A stretch of DNA of 64,000 bases from Nocardioides terrae. GTDB lineage: Bacteria > Actinomycetota > Actinomycetes > Propionibacteriales > Nocardioidaceae. The position numbers were made by a program, and so were the translations under genes. The notes below the pieces were generated by a model. The model ran no database searches. It worked only from the letters and a program-made list of their open reading frames with translations, and had not been told where the DNA came from. Positions 9,193 to 17,738 of the stretch are shown here, piece by piece; position 1 is the first letter of the stretch, and each line of letters starts with the position of its first letter. The stretch spans positions 62,001 to 126,000 of the forward strand of contig NZ_FOLB01000011.1 of the NCBI RefSeq assembly GCF_900112345.1, given 5' to 3'.

Positions 9193-10002
9193 ATGCGCTG
9201 CGCTGTCCTGGGCGACCCCGTCGCCCACTCCCTCTCGCCGGTGCTGCACGCGGCCGGGTACGCCGACGCCGGGCTCTCGGGCTGGTCCTACGACGCCGTG
9301 CGCGTCCCCGCCGGCTCGCTGGCCGGCTTCGTGGGGGGACTCGACCCGTCGTGGCGCGGCCTGTCGGTGACCGCGCCCCTGAAGCGTGAGGCGCTCGCGC
9401 TCACGGAGTCGTCGGGCACGGCGACCGGGCGCGCGCGGCTGGCCGGTGGGGTCAACACGCTCGTGCGGACGGACACCGGGTGGGCCGGTGACAACACCGA
9501 CCTGCCCGGAGCCGTCGCTGCGGTCCGCGAGCGGTACGCCGGACCGGTCCGCTCCGTGGTGATCCTCGGTGGCGGGGCGACGGCGGCCAGCGTCGGCCTC
9601 GCGCTGGCCGGGCTCGGAGCGACGTCGATCGCGCTCGCGGTCCGCGAGCCGTCGCGGGCGGCCGACACGGCCGACGCGATCGCGGCACACCCCTCCGCTC
9701 CGGCCGTCGGCACGGCCCTGCTCGACGAGGTGACCGTCGAGGCCGACGTACTCGTCTCGACGATCCCTGTCGCGGCGCAGACGCCCGACCTGGTCGCCCG
9801 CTGCAGCGGCGCCGCGGTCGTCTTCGAGGTCACCTACGACAGCTGGCCGACGCCGCTCGTGTCGGCCGCGACCGGTGTGGTGGTCTCCGGGCTGGACCTG
9901 CTCGTGCACCAGGCCGTGCTGCAGTTCGAGCAGTTCACCGGGACACCGGCGCCGCTGGCGGCGATGAGGGCCGCGGGGGAGGCGGCGCTCGCCGCTCGGT
10001 GA
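9193..10002 (+). CDS. aroE: Shikimate dehydrogenase
   Basis: A 269-residue NADP-dependent enzyme reducing 3-dehydroshikimate to shikimate. The substrate-binding SLSP motif (AHSLSPVLHAAGYA) lies at about residues 11-24; the lysine of the catalytic pair is in TAPLKREAL, and the aspartate in GDNTDLPGA; the nucleotide-binding Rossmann motif is VILGGGATAASVG. Starts 10 bases after mltG. First of the shikimate-pathway genes in this region (aroE, aroC, aroK, aroB, aroQ). Confidence 0.94.
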   Translation: MRCAVLGDPVAHSLSPVLHAAGYADAGLSGWSYDAVRVPAGSLAGFVGGLDPSWRGLSVTAPLKREALALTESSGTATGRARLAGGVNTLVRTDTGWAGDNTDLPGAVAAVRERYAGPVRSVVILGGGATAASVGLALAGLGATSIALAVREPSRAADTADAIAAHPSAPAVGTALLDEVTVEADVLVSTIPVAAQTPDLVARCSGAAVVFEVTYDSWPTPLVSAATGVVVSGLDLLVHQAVLQFEQFTGTPAPLAAMRAAGEAALAAR

Positions 10003-10083
10003 GCGGAGGGGCCGGACCGGGCCACTGACGCAGGACCGACCGGCCGATCCGCGGCAGGTGGTCGCCCCACTACGCTCGCGCCC

Positions 10084-10812
10084 ATGCATCTGGTCCCGGC
10101 GCTGGTCTGCGCCGTCCTCGGCGCGGGGAGCGGGTGGCTCGTCCCGCGCCTGATCGCCGGCCTGCCCGAGCCCGAGGCCGACCCCGAGGAGAAGCCGGGG
10201 GAGTTCCCCGACAAGGTGCTCTACGTCGACCTCGCGGCCGCTCCCGGCCTGGCCTGGCGGTGCGCGCTGGCGTGCGCGCTCGCGGCCGGCCTGCTCGGCG
10301 CCGTCTTCGGCTGGGTGTGGGCGCTGCCCTGGCTGGCGGTCCTCGTCCCGATCGGCTGCGCGCTCGCCGTCATCGACTACGTGACGTGGTACCTCCCGAG
10401 CCGCATCCTCGCGCCGGCGTACGCCGTCGTGGGACTGCTCGTCGTGGTCGCCGCCGTCGCCGTGCACGACTGGCACGTGGTGCTGCACGCCGCCATCGGC
10501 TGGGCCGCGCTGGGCGCGTACTACGGGCTGATGTGGTTCATCAGCCCCCGGATCATGGCCTTCGGCGACGTGCGGCTCGGCGGCCTGATCGGGCTCGCCC
10601 TCGGGCCGCTCGGCTATGGCCAGCTGATCCTGTCGGTCCTGGCGGCCGGCGTCTTCGGCGCGCTCTCCTTCATCCCGCTCAAGCTGCTCGGCCGCACCAT
10701 CAAGCGCGAACCCGACCGGGGCCCGCTGCGCGAGCACGTGCCCTTCGGGCCGTTCCTGCTCCTGGGCGCGCTGGCGGCCGCGGTCGCGGGGAGCCTGCTC
10801 GGCCTGGCCTGA
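10084..10812 (+). CDS. Prepilin peptidase (type IV leader peptidase, A24 family)
   Basis: A 242-residue polytopic membrane protease with several hydrophobic segments. The two catalytic aspartates of A24 proteases are recognisable in [13 protein letters not shown] and in [15 protein letters not shown] (the GxGD-type motif, here AFGD). It lacks the N-terminal cytoplasmic methylase domain with paired cysteines, as in the short actinobacterial forms. Placed between aroE and aroC, as in many actinobacteria; it would process Flp/Tad-type or competence pilins encoded elsewhere. A TACGCT box at 10071-10076 fits leaderless expression from ATG 10084. Confidence 0.9.
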   Translation: MHLVPALVCAVLGAGSGWLVPRLIAGLPEPEADPEEKPGEFPDKVLYVDLAAAPGLAWRCALACALAAGLLGAVFGWVWALPWLAVLVPIGCALAVIDYVTWYLPSRILAPAYAVVGLLVVVAAVAVHDWHVVLHAAIGWAALGAYYGLMWFISPRIMAFGDVRLGGLIGLALGPLGYGQLILSVLAAGVFGALSFIPLKLLGRTIKREPDRGPLREHVPFGPFLLLGALAAAVAGSLLGLA

Positions 10813-10822
10813 CCGTCTCACT

Positions 10823-10849
10823 GCCTCCTCCCGCACATGCGGCGGAGGC
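10823..10849 (+). terminator. Terminator-like hairpin between the prepilin peptidase gene and aroC
   Basis: GCCTCC (10823-10828) pairs with GGAGGC (10844-10849), and inside it CCGC (10831-10834) with GCGG (10839-10842) around an ACAT loop. No T-run follows, as is usual in such GC-rich genomes. It separates aroE/peptidase from aroC. Confidence 0.5.
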
Positions 10850-10871
10850 GGCCGGATGGGAGACTGGCGCC

Positions 10872-12050
10872 ATGTTGCGTTGGCTCACTGCGGGCGAGTC
10901 CCACGGCCCCTCCCTGGTCGCGATCCTGGAGGGCCTGCCCGCCCACGTCCGGATCACGTCGGAGGACATCGGCGACTCGCTGGCCCGTCGGCGGCTCGGC
11001 TACGGCCGTGGCGCCCGGATGAAGTTCGAGCGCGACGAGGTCACGATCGTCGGCGGTGTGCGCCACGGTGAGTCGCAGGGCGGCCCGGTGGCCGTCCAGA
11101 TCGGCAACACCGAGTGGCCGAAGTGGGAGACCGTCATGGCGGCCGACCCCGTCGAGCCCGAGATCCTCGAGGGCCTGGCGCGCAACGCCCCGCTGACCCG
11201 GCCCCGCCCCGGCCACGCCGACCTGGTCGGCATGCAGAAGTACGACTTCCCCGACGCCCGCCCCATCCTCGAGCGCGCCTCGGCCCGCGAGACGGCCGCC
11301 CGCGTCGCCCTCGGCCGTGTCGCGAGCAACTTCCTCGAGCAGGCGGTGGGCGCCCGGATCGTGTCCCACGTCCTCGAGATCGGCGGCGTGCGCACGCCCG
11401 GCACCGACCTGCCCACCCCCGACGACGTCGCCCGCCTCGACGAGGACCCCGTGCGCTGCCTCGACCCGGACGGTTCGAAGCAGATGGTCGCCCGCATCGA
11501 CGAGGCCCACAAGGACGGCGACACCCTCGGCGGTGTCGTCGAGGTCGTCGTGCACGGGCTCCCGCCGGGCCTCGGCTCGCACGTCCACTGGGACCGTCGC
11601 CTCGACGCCCGACTGGCCGGCGCCCTCATGGGCATCCAGGCCATCAAGGGCGTCGAGGTCGGCGACGGCTTCGAGCTGGCCGCCACCCCCGGCAGCGAGG
11701 CGCACGACGAGATCGTCACCGGCGACGGTGGCATCCGGCGTACGTCGGGCCGCAGCGGTGGCACCGAGGGCGGCATGAGCACCGGTGAGGTCCTGCGCGT
11801 CCGCGCGGCGATGAAGCCGATCGCGACCGTCCCGCGGGCGCTGCGCACCATCGACGTCGCCACCGGTGAGGCGGCGGTCGCGCACCACCAGCGCTCCGAC
11901 GTGTGCGCCGTCCCCGCGGCCGGCATCGTCGCGGAGGCGATGGTCGCGCTCGTGCTGGCCGACGCCGTCGTGGAGAAGTTCGGCGGCGACTCGGTGCGCG
12001 AGACCCGGCGCAACGCCGAGTCCTACCTCGACACGCTGCGCTACCGGTGA
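10872..12050 (+). CDS. aroC: Chorismate synthase
   Basis: A 392-residue FMN-dependent enzyme making chorismate from EPSP. Family signatures: [16 protein letters not shown] at the N-terminus, [15 protein letters not shown] and [12 protein letters not shown] in the middle, [28 protein letters not shown] in the C-terminal half. ATG 10872 ([12 protein letters not shown]) gives the standard start; a longer upstream in-frame ORF runs through the preceding gene and is not used. First of a tightly packed aroC-aroK-aroB-aroQ run with start/stop overlaps. Confidence 0.97.
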   Translation: MLRWLTAGESHGPSLVAILEGLPAHVRITSEDIGDSLARRRLGYGRGARMKFERDEVTIVGGVRHGESQGGPVAVQIGNTEWPKWETVMAADPVEPEILEGLARNAPLTRPRPGHADLVGMQKYDFPDARPILERASARETAARVALGRVASNFLEQAVGARIVSHVLEIGGVRTPGTDLPTPDDVARLDEDPVRCLDPDGSKQMVARIDEAHKDGDTLGGVVEVVVHGLPPGLGSHVHWDRRLDARLAGALMGIQAIKGVEVGDGFELAATPGSEAHDEIVTGDGGIRRTSGRSGGTEGGMSTGEVLRVRAAMKPIATVPRALRTIDVATGEAAVAHHQRSDVCAVPAAGIVAEAMVALVLADAVVEKFGGDSVRETRRNAESYLDTLRYR

Positions 12051-12583
12051 TGGCCGAGCAGACACGCCCCCGGGTCGTCCTGGTCGGCCCGATGGGGTCG
12101 GGCAAGTCGACGGTCGGACGGGTTCTCGCCCAGCGCTGGGGCGTCGACGTCCGCGACTCCGACGCCGACGTGGAGCAGACAGCCGGCAAGCCGGTGCCGG
12201 AGGTCTTCGTCGACGACGGCGAGGCGCGGTTCCGCGAGCTCGAGAAGGCCGCCGTCGCGCTCGCGCTGCGGACCCACGACGGCGTGCTCTCGCTCGGCGG
12301 CGGAGCGGTCCTCGACCCCGACACGCAGGTTCTGCTGGAGGGCCACCGGGTGGTCTTCCTGCGCGTCGGCCTCGCCGACGCCGTCAAGCGGGTCGGGATC
12401 GGCGCCGGCCGGCCGCTGCTGCTCGGCGGGGACGGCGGCATCCGGGCGCGGGTGAGGAGCCTGCTCGAGGAGCGCAACCCGGTCTACGAGGGGGTCGCGA
12501 CGGTCGTCGTCGACACCGACGGCCGGACGCCCGAGCAGGTGGCCGATGACGTGGAGAACGGCCTCGAGGAGGGACTCCGATGA
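12050..12583 (+). CDS. aroK: Shikimate kinase
   Basis: A 177-residue P-loop kinase phosphorylating shikimate at O3. Walker A GPMGSGKST at about residues 14-22, DSDADVEQTAGKPVPEVF (shikimate-binding Asp), ARFRELEKAAVALAL, and the GGGAVL motif. The ATG shares one base with the aroC stop (TGATG), and its own stop overlaps the aroB ATG, giving a coupled operon. Confidence 0.95.
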   Translation: MAEQTRPRVVLVGPMGSGKSTVGRVLAQRWGVDVRDSDADVEQTAGKPVPEVFVDDGEARFRELEKAAVALALRTHDGVLSLGGGAVLDPDTQVLLEGHRVVFLRVGLADAVKRVGIGAGRPLLLGGDGGIRARVRSLLEERNPVYEGVATVVVDTDGRTPEQVADDVENGLEEGLR

Positions 12584-13686
12584 CCACGATCCACGTGGGC
12601 GGCGCGTCGCCGTACGACGTCGTGATCGGCCGCGACCTGGCGGCCACGATCCCGCAGGTCCTCGGCGGCCTGCCCGGTCCCGGGGTCGAGCGGGTCGCCT
12701 TCCTCTACGCGGGCACCGTCGGGTCGCTCGCCGAGCCGATGCTCGACGAGCTGGTGGAGCACTACGAGGTGCTCGCGCTCGGGCTTCCCGACGGAGAGTC
12801 GGCCAAGACCGCCGCCGTCGCCGCCGACTGCTGGGAGGCGCTGGGGGAGAAGGGGTTCACCCGCTCCGACGCCGTGGTCACCTTCGGCGGCGGCGCGACC
12901 ACCGACCTCGGCGGCTTCGTCGCGGCCAGCTGGCTGCGCGGCGTGCGTGTCCTGCACGTCCCGACCACGCTGCTCGCCATGGTCGACGCCGCCGTCGGCG
13001 GGAAGACCGGCATCAACACCGGCGCCGGGAAGAACCTGGTCGGTGCCTTCCACGAGCCGGCCGGCGTCCTCTGCGACCTCGCCCTGCTCGAGACGCTGCC
13101 GCGCGAGGAGCTCGTCGCCGGGCTCGGAGAGATCGTCAAGTGCGGGTTCATCGCCGACCCGCGCATCCTCGAGCTGGTCGAGACGACGGACCCCGACACG
13201 CTCACCCCCGACTCGGCGGTGCTCGCCGAGCTCGTCGAGCGCGCCATCCGCGTCAAGGCGGAGGTCGTCGCCGCCGACCTCAAGGAGACCGGCGGCGACG
13301 GTGCGAACGGCGGGCACCCGGGTCGCGAGGTGCTCAACTACGGCCACACCCTCGGCCACGCGATCGAGAAGCACGAGGGCTACGCGATCAGGCACGGCGA
13401 GGCCGTGGCGATCGGTTGCGTCTACGCCGCCGAGCTGGCCCGGCTGGCCGGCCGGCTCGACGACGAGACGGCCGCCCGGCACCGCAGCGCGTTCGGCCGG
13501 GTCGGCCTGCCGACGACGTACGACGGGGCGGGCTTCGACGAGCTGATCGGCGCCATGCGGGTGGACAAGAAGGCCCGCGGCTCCCAGCTGCGCTTCCTCG
13601 TCCTCGACGGCCTTGCCGAGCCGTCGATCCTCGCCGGCCCGAGCGAGGCGTTGCTGCGCGAGGCGTTCCGGGCGGTGTCCGGATGA
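12580..13686 (+). CDS. aroB: 3-dehydroquinate synthase
   Basis: A 368-residue NAD- and metal-dependent cyclase converting DAHP to 3-dehydroquinate. NAD-binding GGGATTDLGGFVAASWLRG, the metal/substrate region PTTLLAMVDAAVGGKTGINTGAGKNLVGAFHEP, ELVAGLGEIVKCGFI, and the metal-ligand histidines in LNYGHTLGHAIE and RHGEAVAIG. Slightly longer than usual because of a small insertion KETGGDGANGGHPGREV before the HTLGH motif. Overlaps aroK and aroQ by four bases each. Confidence 0.96.
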   Translation: MTTIHVGGASPYDVVIGRDLAATIPQVLGGLPGPGVERVAFLYAGTVGSLAEPMLDELVEHYEVLALGLPDGESAKTAAVAADCWEALGEKGFTRSDAVVTFGGGATTDLGGFVAASWLRGVRVLHVPTTLLAMVDAAVGGKTGINTGAGKNLVGAFHEPAGVLCDLALLETLPREELVAGLGEIVKCGFIADPRILELVETTDPDTLTPDSAVLAELVERAIRVKAEVVAADLKETGGDGANGGHPGREVLNYGHTLGHAIEKHEGYAIRHGEAVAIGCVYAAELARLAGRLDDETAARHRSAFGRVGLPTTYDGAGFDELIGAMRVDKKARGSQLRFLVLDGLAEPSILAGPSEALLREAFRAVSG

Positions 13687-14153
13687 CGACGGCGGTCCTC
13701 GACGGCGACGCGCAGCGCCCGTCGCGACGGGTCCTGGTGCTCAACGGCCCGAACCTCGGCCGGCTCGGCAGGCGCCAGCCGGAGATCTACGGCTCGACGA
13801 CCTACGACGACCTGGTCGCGCTGTGCGTGCGGTGGGGCGAGGAGCTCGGCCTCGACGTGGAGGTGCACCAGACCAACTGGGAGGGCGCGCTGCTCGACCG
13901 GCTCAACGCCGCCGCCGACCACGAGACGCCGGTCGTGCTCAACGCGGGCGCCTGGACGCACTACTCCTACGCGCTCTACGACGCCTGCGCCCAGCTCACC
14001 GCGCCGCTGGTGGAGGTGCACATCAGCGCGCCGTCGCAGCGGGCGGAGGGGTTCCGGCACACGTCCGTCGTCACCCCGCACGCCGTGCGGGTGATCGAGG
14101 GGCAGGGGATCGACGGCTACCGGCAGGCGCTGGAGACGATCGCCGGCTCCTGA
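13683..14153 (+). CDS. aroQ: 3-dehydroquinate dehydratase, type II
   Basis: A 156-residue type II dehydroquinase. VLNGPNLGRLGRRQPEIYGSTTYDDL holds the catalytic Tyr and Arg; VHQTNWEGALLDRLNAA, LNAGAWTHYSYALYDA and VEVHISAPSQRAEGFRHTSV are family signatures (catalytic His in VHIS). ATG 13683 overlaps the aroB stop. Its 3' end overlaps the convergent yczE gene by 37 bases. Confidence 0.96.
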   Translation: MTTAVLDGDAQRPSRRVLVLNGPNLGRLGRRQPEIYGSTTYDDLVALCVRWGEELGLDVEVHQTNWEGALLDRLNAAADHETPVVLNAGAWTHYSYALYDACAQLTAPLVEVHISAPSQRAEGFRHTSVVTPHAVRVIEGQGIDGYRQALETIAGS

Positions 14154-14788
14154 GCCGGCTCGGCCAGCGAGATGGTCCACGCGGGCAGCATCCACTGGGT
14201 GAGCGGGCCGATGGTCAGGGCGAACACGACCGTGCCGACGCCGAGCGGACCGCCGAGGAGCAGTCCGACGACGACCACCGACACCTCCAGCGACGTGCGG
14301 ATCAGCCGGATCGAGAGACCCGTCCGGCGGACCAGCCCGGTCATCAGGCCGTCGCGCGGGCCGCGGCCGAACTGCGCGCCGATGTACATCGCCGTCGCCA
14401 GCGCGCACAGCAGGACGCCGCCGAGCATCATGGCCACCCGGGCGACCTGCGCGTGCGGCTGGCCGACCACCGCGAGGGTGAGGTCGGTGCTCGGGCCGAT
14501 GAGGAGCGCGTTGGCCACCGTGCCGATGCCGGGCTTCTCCCGCAGCGGGATCCACAGCAGCAGCACGACGAAGGCGGTGATGACGAGCACCGTGCCGAGG
14601 CTCAGGCCGGTGTGCCCCACGACGCCGAGGTGGAGCACGTCCCACGGAGCCACGCCGTCGTCGCCCCGCACCATCAACGCCAACGAGATGCCGTAGAGCC
14701 ACAGGCCGACGAGCAGCTGGGCCAGGCGGCGGCCCAGACGGCCGGCGCGGAGCTGGGCGAGCGGCCCGAGGTCGGCGAGTGCGGTCAT
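14117..14788 (-). CDS. yczE: YczE-family membrane protein
   Basis: A 223-residue polytopic membrane protein with about five or six hydrophobic segments (for example LGTVLVITAFVVLLLWIPL, ARVAMMLGGVLLCALATAMYIGAQFG, LEVSVVVVGLLLGGPLGVGTVVFALTIGPLTQW). GxRDGLMTG-type motif GPRDGLMTGLVRRTG is characteristic of this family. It is divergent from a MocR-type regulator, the arrangement described for yczR/yczE pairs. Its transported substrate is not known. It converges on and overlaps aroQ. Confidence 0.88.
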   Translation of the reverse strand: MTALADLGPLAQLRAGRLGRRLAQLLVGLWLYGISLALMVRGDDGVAPWDVLHLGVVGHTGLSLGTVLVITAFVVLLLWIPLREKPGIGTVANALLIGPSTDLTLAVVGQPHAQVARVAMMLGGVLLCALATAMYIGAQFGRGPRDGLMTGLVRRTGLSIRLIRTSLEVSVVVVGLLLGGPLGVGTVVFALTIGPLTQWMLPAWTISLAEPAQEPAIVSSACR

Positions 14789-14793
14789 GGCGT

Positions 14794-14849
14794 CCAGTCT
14801 GGAACAGATTGGACTGTTCTCAAATAGCCAATTGTGCGAGAGTGGACTG
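14794..14849. promoter_or_regulatory. Probable YczR operator in the yczE-yczR intergenic region
   Basis: TGGACTG occurs at 14810-14816 and again at 14843-14849, 33 bases apart (about three helical turns). Around the first copy GAACA (14802-14806) and TGTTC (14815-14819) form an inverted repeat, and CAGTC (14795-14799) mirrors GACTG (14812-14816). MocR regulators commonly bind paired direct repeats, so these are the likely operator half-sites. Confidence 0.5.
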
Positions 14850-14850
14850 C

Positions 14851-16311
14851 ATGCAGCAGTCCATCACCGCCCGCCGGCTCGCCGGGCTCGTCGACGGGTT
14901 CCACCGCGCCCCGGCGTACGCGGGCTTGGCCGAGAGCCTCACCCTGCTCATCGGCGACGGACGGATCACGCTGGCCACGCGGCTGCCCAGCGAGCGCGAC
15001 CTGAGCGTCGCGCTCGGTGTCTCACGCACGACGGTGACCCGCGCCTATGCGTCCCTCGTCGAGGCCGGCTACGCCGAGGCACGCCAGGGCGCCGGGACGT
15101 TCACCCGCATCCCCGGCGACCGCCGCCGCGCCCTCGACCGGTCGCTGAGCCCGCGCGGTCGCAACGACGTGATCGACCTCAACCACGCGGCCGCGTCGGC
15201 CCCGCCGGGCGTCGCGGCCGCCTACCTGGAGGCGGTCTCCGACCTGCCCGCCTACCTCGGCGGGCACGGCTACTTCCCCGCTGGGGTGCCGCGGCTGCAG
15301 GAGGCCATCGCCCGCGCGTACGACGACCGCGGGCTGCCGACCCACCCCGAGCAGGTCATGGTGACCGCCGGCGCGCTCTCGGCCGCGGCGATCGTGGCGC
15401 AGGCGTTCACCCGCCGCGGTGCCCGGGTGCTGGTCGAGACGCCGACCTACCCCAACGCCACCGAGGCGCTGCGCCATGCCGGGGCGCGACTGGTCGGGCT
15501 GCCCGTCGGCCCGGACCGCTGGGACCTCGACGGTCTCGAGGCGACCCTGCGGACGACGCGGCCGAGCCTCGCCTCGCTGATCCCCGACCTGCAGAACCCC
15601 ACCGGGCTGGTGATGAGCGCGGAGGACCGCGTCCGCGTCGCGGGCCTGCTCCGATCGGCCGGCACCGTCCCGATCGTCGACGAGGCCCACCAGTCCCTGG
15701 CGCTCGACGGCCGCGCGATGCCGCCGCCGTTCGCCTGCTTCGCGCCCGACACGGTCACTCTCGGCAGCGCCTCCAAGGCGTTCTGGGGCGGTCTCCGCAT
15801 CGGCTGGATCCGCGCTCCCGACCACGACAGCGGCGGCGCCCTGCGCGCGCTCACCGAGGCGCGGATGCGGCTCGACCTGGGTGCGCCCGTCCTCGAGCAG
15901 CTCGTGCTCGCCCGCCTGCTCGAGGACCCGGTGCCCGTCCGGGACGCCCACCTGGCCCGGCTCCGCGAGCAGCGCGACGCCCTGCTCGCGGCCCTCGACG
16001 AGCAGCTGCCGGACTGGGGCTACCGCGTCCCGCGCGGCGGCCTGTGCCTGTGGTGCCGTCTCCCCGAGCCGCTCGGCACCGACCTCGCGGTCGAGGCGGA
16101 GCGAGGCGGCGTCCTCGTCGCCCCGGGCCCCGTGTTCGCTCTCGAGGGCGGTCTGGACCACTACGTGCGCATCCCCTGGACCAGGTCGGTCGAGGAGCTC
16201 CGCGCGGCGGTCGCGGTGCTCGCCGAGTCGTGGGCGCTGGTCCGGGACCGACGCTCGGGCCGCCTCCCGCGCGGCGGCCGGTCGCAGGGGAGTCGCGTGA
16301 TCGTGGCCTGA
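14851..16311 (+). CDS. yczR: MocR-type transcriptional regulator (GntR DNA-binding plus aminotransferase domain)
   Basis: A 486-residue fusion of an N-terminal winged-helix GntR domain (about 20-85, [31 protein letters not shown]) with a class I aminotransferase-fold domain. The PLP lysine is in [16 protein letters not shown], and IPDLQNPTG is the usual Asn/Pro segment. ATG 14851 gives the normal short arm before the winged helix; an in-frame ATG at 14779 lies inside the divergent yczE start and is not used. Pairing with yczE indicates the YczR subgroup, which should sense an amino compound and control yczE. Confidence 0.88.
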   Translation: MQQSITARRLAGLVDGFHRAPAYAGLAESLTLLIGDGRITLATRLPSERDLSVALGVSRTTVTRAYASLVEAGYAEARQGAGTFTRIPGDRRRALDRSLSPRGRNDVIDLNHAAASAPPGVAAAYLEAVSDLPAYLGGHGYFPAGVPRLQEAIARAYDDRGLPTHPEQVMVTAGALSAAAIVAQAFTRRGARVLVETPTYPNATEALRHAGARLVGLPVGPDRWDLDGLEATLRTTRPSLASLIPDLQNPTGLVMSAEDRVRVAGLLRSAGTVPIVDEAHQSLALDGRAMPPPFACFAPDTVTLGSASKAFWGGLRIGWIRAPDHDSGGALRALTEARMRLDLGAPVLEQLVLARLLEDPVPVRDAHLARLREQRDALLAALDEQLPDWGYRVPRGGLCLWCRLPEPLGTDLAVEAERGGVLVAPGPVFALEGGLDHYVRIPWTRSVEELRAAVAVLAESWALVRDRRSGRLPRGGRSQGSRVIVA

Positions 16312-16337
16312 GTTTCGCCGCGCCACACCGCCGCCGA

Positions 16338-16343
16338 TAGACT
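16338..16343 (+). promoter_or_regulatory. Probable -10 box of efp
   Basis: TAGACT lies 72 bases before the efp start, in the 103-base gap after the MocR gene, predicting an untranslated leader of about 65 bases. Inference from sequence only. Confidence 0.4.
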
Positions 16344-16414
16344 CGCCCGCTGGTGCGCTCGGCAACGCTGAGGCGCCCTCCTTGACAACCTGCACAGATC
16401 AGAAGGCTGGACGC

Positions 16415-16981
16415 ATGGCAACGACGAACGACCTCAAGAACGGCATGGTTCTCAACATCGACGGCCAGCTCTGGTCGGTGGTCGAGTTCCAGCACGTGAA
16501 GCCTGGCAAGGGCCCGGCCTTCGTGCGGACCAAGCTGAAGAACGTCGAGTCGGGCAAGAACGTCGACAGGACCTTCAACGCCGGCACCAAGGTCGAGACC
16601 GCCACGGTCGACCGCCGGACCTACTCCTACCTCTACAACGACGGCACCAACTACGTGTTCATGGACACCGGCACCTACGAGCAGATCGAGGTCTCGCCCG
16701 AGCTCGTCGGCGACGCCGCCAACTACATGCTCGAGAACACCGACGTCATCGTCGCCACCAACGAGGGCCGCGTGCTGTTCGTCGAGCTCCCGGCCTCGGT
16801 CGAGCTCGTGGTCAACTACACCGAGCCCGGCGTCGTCGGCGACTCCGCCACCGGCCGCACCAAGCCGGCGACGCTCGAGACGGGTCACGAGATCCAGGTC
16901 CCGCTCTTCATCGAGCAGGGCGAGAAGATCAAGGTCGACACCCGCGACGGTGGCTCCTACCTCAGCCGCGTCAAGGGCTGA
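16415..16981 (+). CDS. efp: Elongation factor P
   Basis: A 188-residue EF-P, which relieves ribosome stalling at polyproline. Three beta-barrel domains as expected: the N-terminal KOW-like domain ends with the modification loop [17 protein letters not shown], where the residue after KPG is Lys (position 32 in E. coli is the modified lysine); [14 protein letters not shown]-like region [27 protein letters not shown] is the domain II/III signature. ATG 16415 rather than the upstream in-frame ATG at 16382, giving the standard N-terminus [13 protein letters not shown]. Confidence 0.97.
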   Translation: MATTNDLKNGMVLNIDGQLWSVVEFQHVKPGKGPAFVRTKLKNVESGKNVDRTFNAGTKVETATVDRRTYSYLYNDGTNYVFMDTGTYEQIEVSPELVGDAANYMLENTDVIVATNEGRVLFVELPASVELVVNYTEPGVVGDSATGRTKPATLETGHEIQVPLFIEQGEKIKVDTRDGGSYLSRVKG

Positions 16982-16982
16982 C

Positions 16983-17411
16983 GTGCCTGCGCCCTCCGGC
17001 CAGCCCACCGCTCGCACCAAGGCGCGCAAGCGGGCCCTCGACCTGCTCTTCGCCGCCGAGGCCCGCGGCTTGAGCCCCGTCGCGATGCTCGACGAGGCCA
17101 TCGCCGAGGGCGAGGGCCCCGCCAACGCCTACACGGCGACGCTCGTCCGCGGGGTGGTCGCCGAGCAGGCGCGGATCGACGAGCTGCTGTCGACGTACTC
17201 CCAGGAGTGGACGCTCGAGCGCATGCCGGCCGTGGACCGCAACGTCCTGCGGCTCGGCGTCTGGGAGCTGCTGCACGCGGCCGACGTGCCCGAGCACGTC
17301 GCGATCAGCGAGGCGATGCAGCTGGTCCGCGACCTCTCGACCGACGACTCCCCGCAGTTCGTCAACGGCATCCTCGGCGCGATCCAGCGCGACAAGGCCC
17401 AGCTGTCCTGA
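16983..17411 (+). CDS. nusB: Transcription antitermination protein NusB
   Basis: A 142-residue all-helical NusB, which binds BoxA RNA with S10 in rRNA antitermination. Recognisable: ARKRALDLLFAAEARG, the RGVV segment, EWTLERMPAVDRNVLRLGVWELLH and VAISEAMQLVRDLSTDDSPQFVNGILGAI. The GTG start is one base after the efp stop, so the two are cotranscribed, as in most actinobacteria. Confidence 0.95.
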   Translation: MPAPSGQPTARTKARKRALDLLFAAEARGLSPVAMLDEAIAEGEGPANAYTATLVRGVVAEQARIDELLSTYSQEWTLERMPAVDRNVLRLGVWELLHAADVPEHVAISEAMQLVRDLSTDDSPQFVNGILGAIQRDKAQLS

Positions 17412-17481
17412 CGCATCCTCCGCTGCGCAGGGGATACCGGCCGCAGGTCGGAAGATCCCCAAGCAGCAGGGAGGACACCCC

Positions 17482-17652
17482 ATGGGTGAGCAGGACAAGG
17501 CCGAGAACTTCGCCGAGGAGAAGATGGGCCAGGCCAAGGAGGCCGTCGGCAAGGCGACGGACGACAAGGACCTGGAGGCCGAAGGCAAGGGCGACCAGAC
17601 CAAGGGCAACCTGAAGCAGGCCGGCGAGAAGGTCAAGGACGCCTTCAGCTGA
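17482..17652 (+). CDS. CsbD-like stress-response protein
   Basis: A short 56-residue, highly charged Lys/Glu/Gly protein. It has the CsbD pattern: AEEKMGQAKEAVGKATDDKDLEAEGKGDQTKGNLKQAGEKVKDAF. ATG 17482 has GGGAGG at 17470-17475 as a ribosome binding site. Members of this family are general stress proteins (sigma-B-controlled in Bacillus); their molecular role is unknown. Followed by a hairpin terminator. Confidence 0.9.
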   Translation: MGEQDKAENFAEEKMGQAKEAVGKATDDKDLEAEGKGDQTKGNLKQAGEKVKDAFS

Positions 17653-17666
17653 TCTGCCCGCACGCA

Positions 17667-17691
17667 GGGGCACGGCATGACGCCGTGCCCC
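17667..17691 (+). terminator. Terminator hairpin after the csbD-like gene
   Basis: Perfect 10-base stem GGGGCACGGC (17667-17676) and GCCGTGCCCC (17682-17691) with a five-base loop; followed by TTCGG rather than a T-run. Confidence 0.7.
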
Positions 17692-17738
17692 TTCGGCATG
17701 CCCGTTCCTGATCACGGACGGTGGGTAACGTCGGAGCC

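Noticed and set aside
4440-9194. A 1584-codon open frame on the minus strand opposite alaS, ruvX and mltG
   Set aside because: It is antisense to well-recognised genes and consists of low-complexity Arg/Gly/Val/Leu sequence, as expected for the complement of GC-rich codons.
17412-17481. A sigma-B-type promoter before the csbD-like gene
   Set aside because: GGGATACC resembles part of a stress-sigma -10, but no matching -35 element at proper distance is present.
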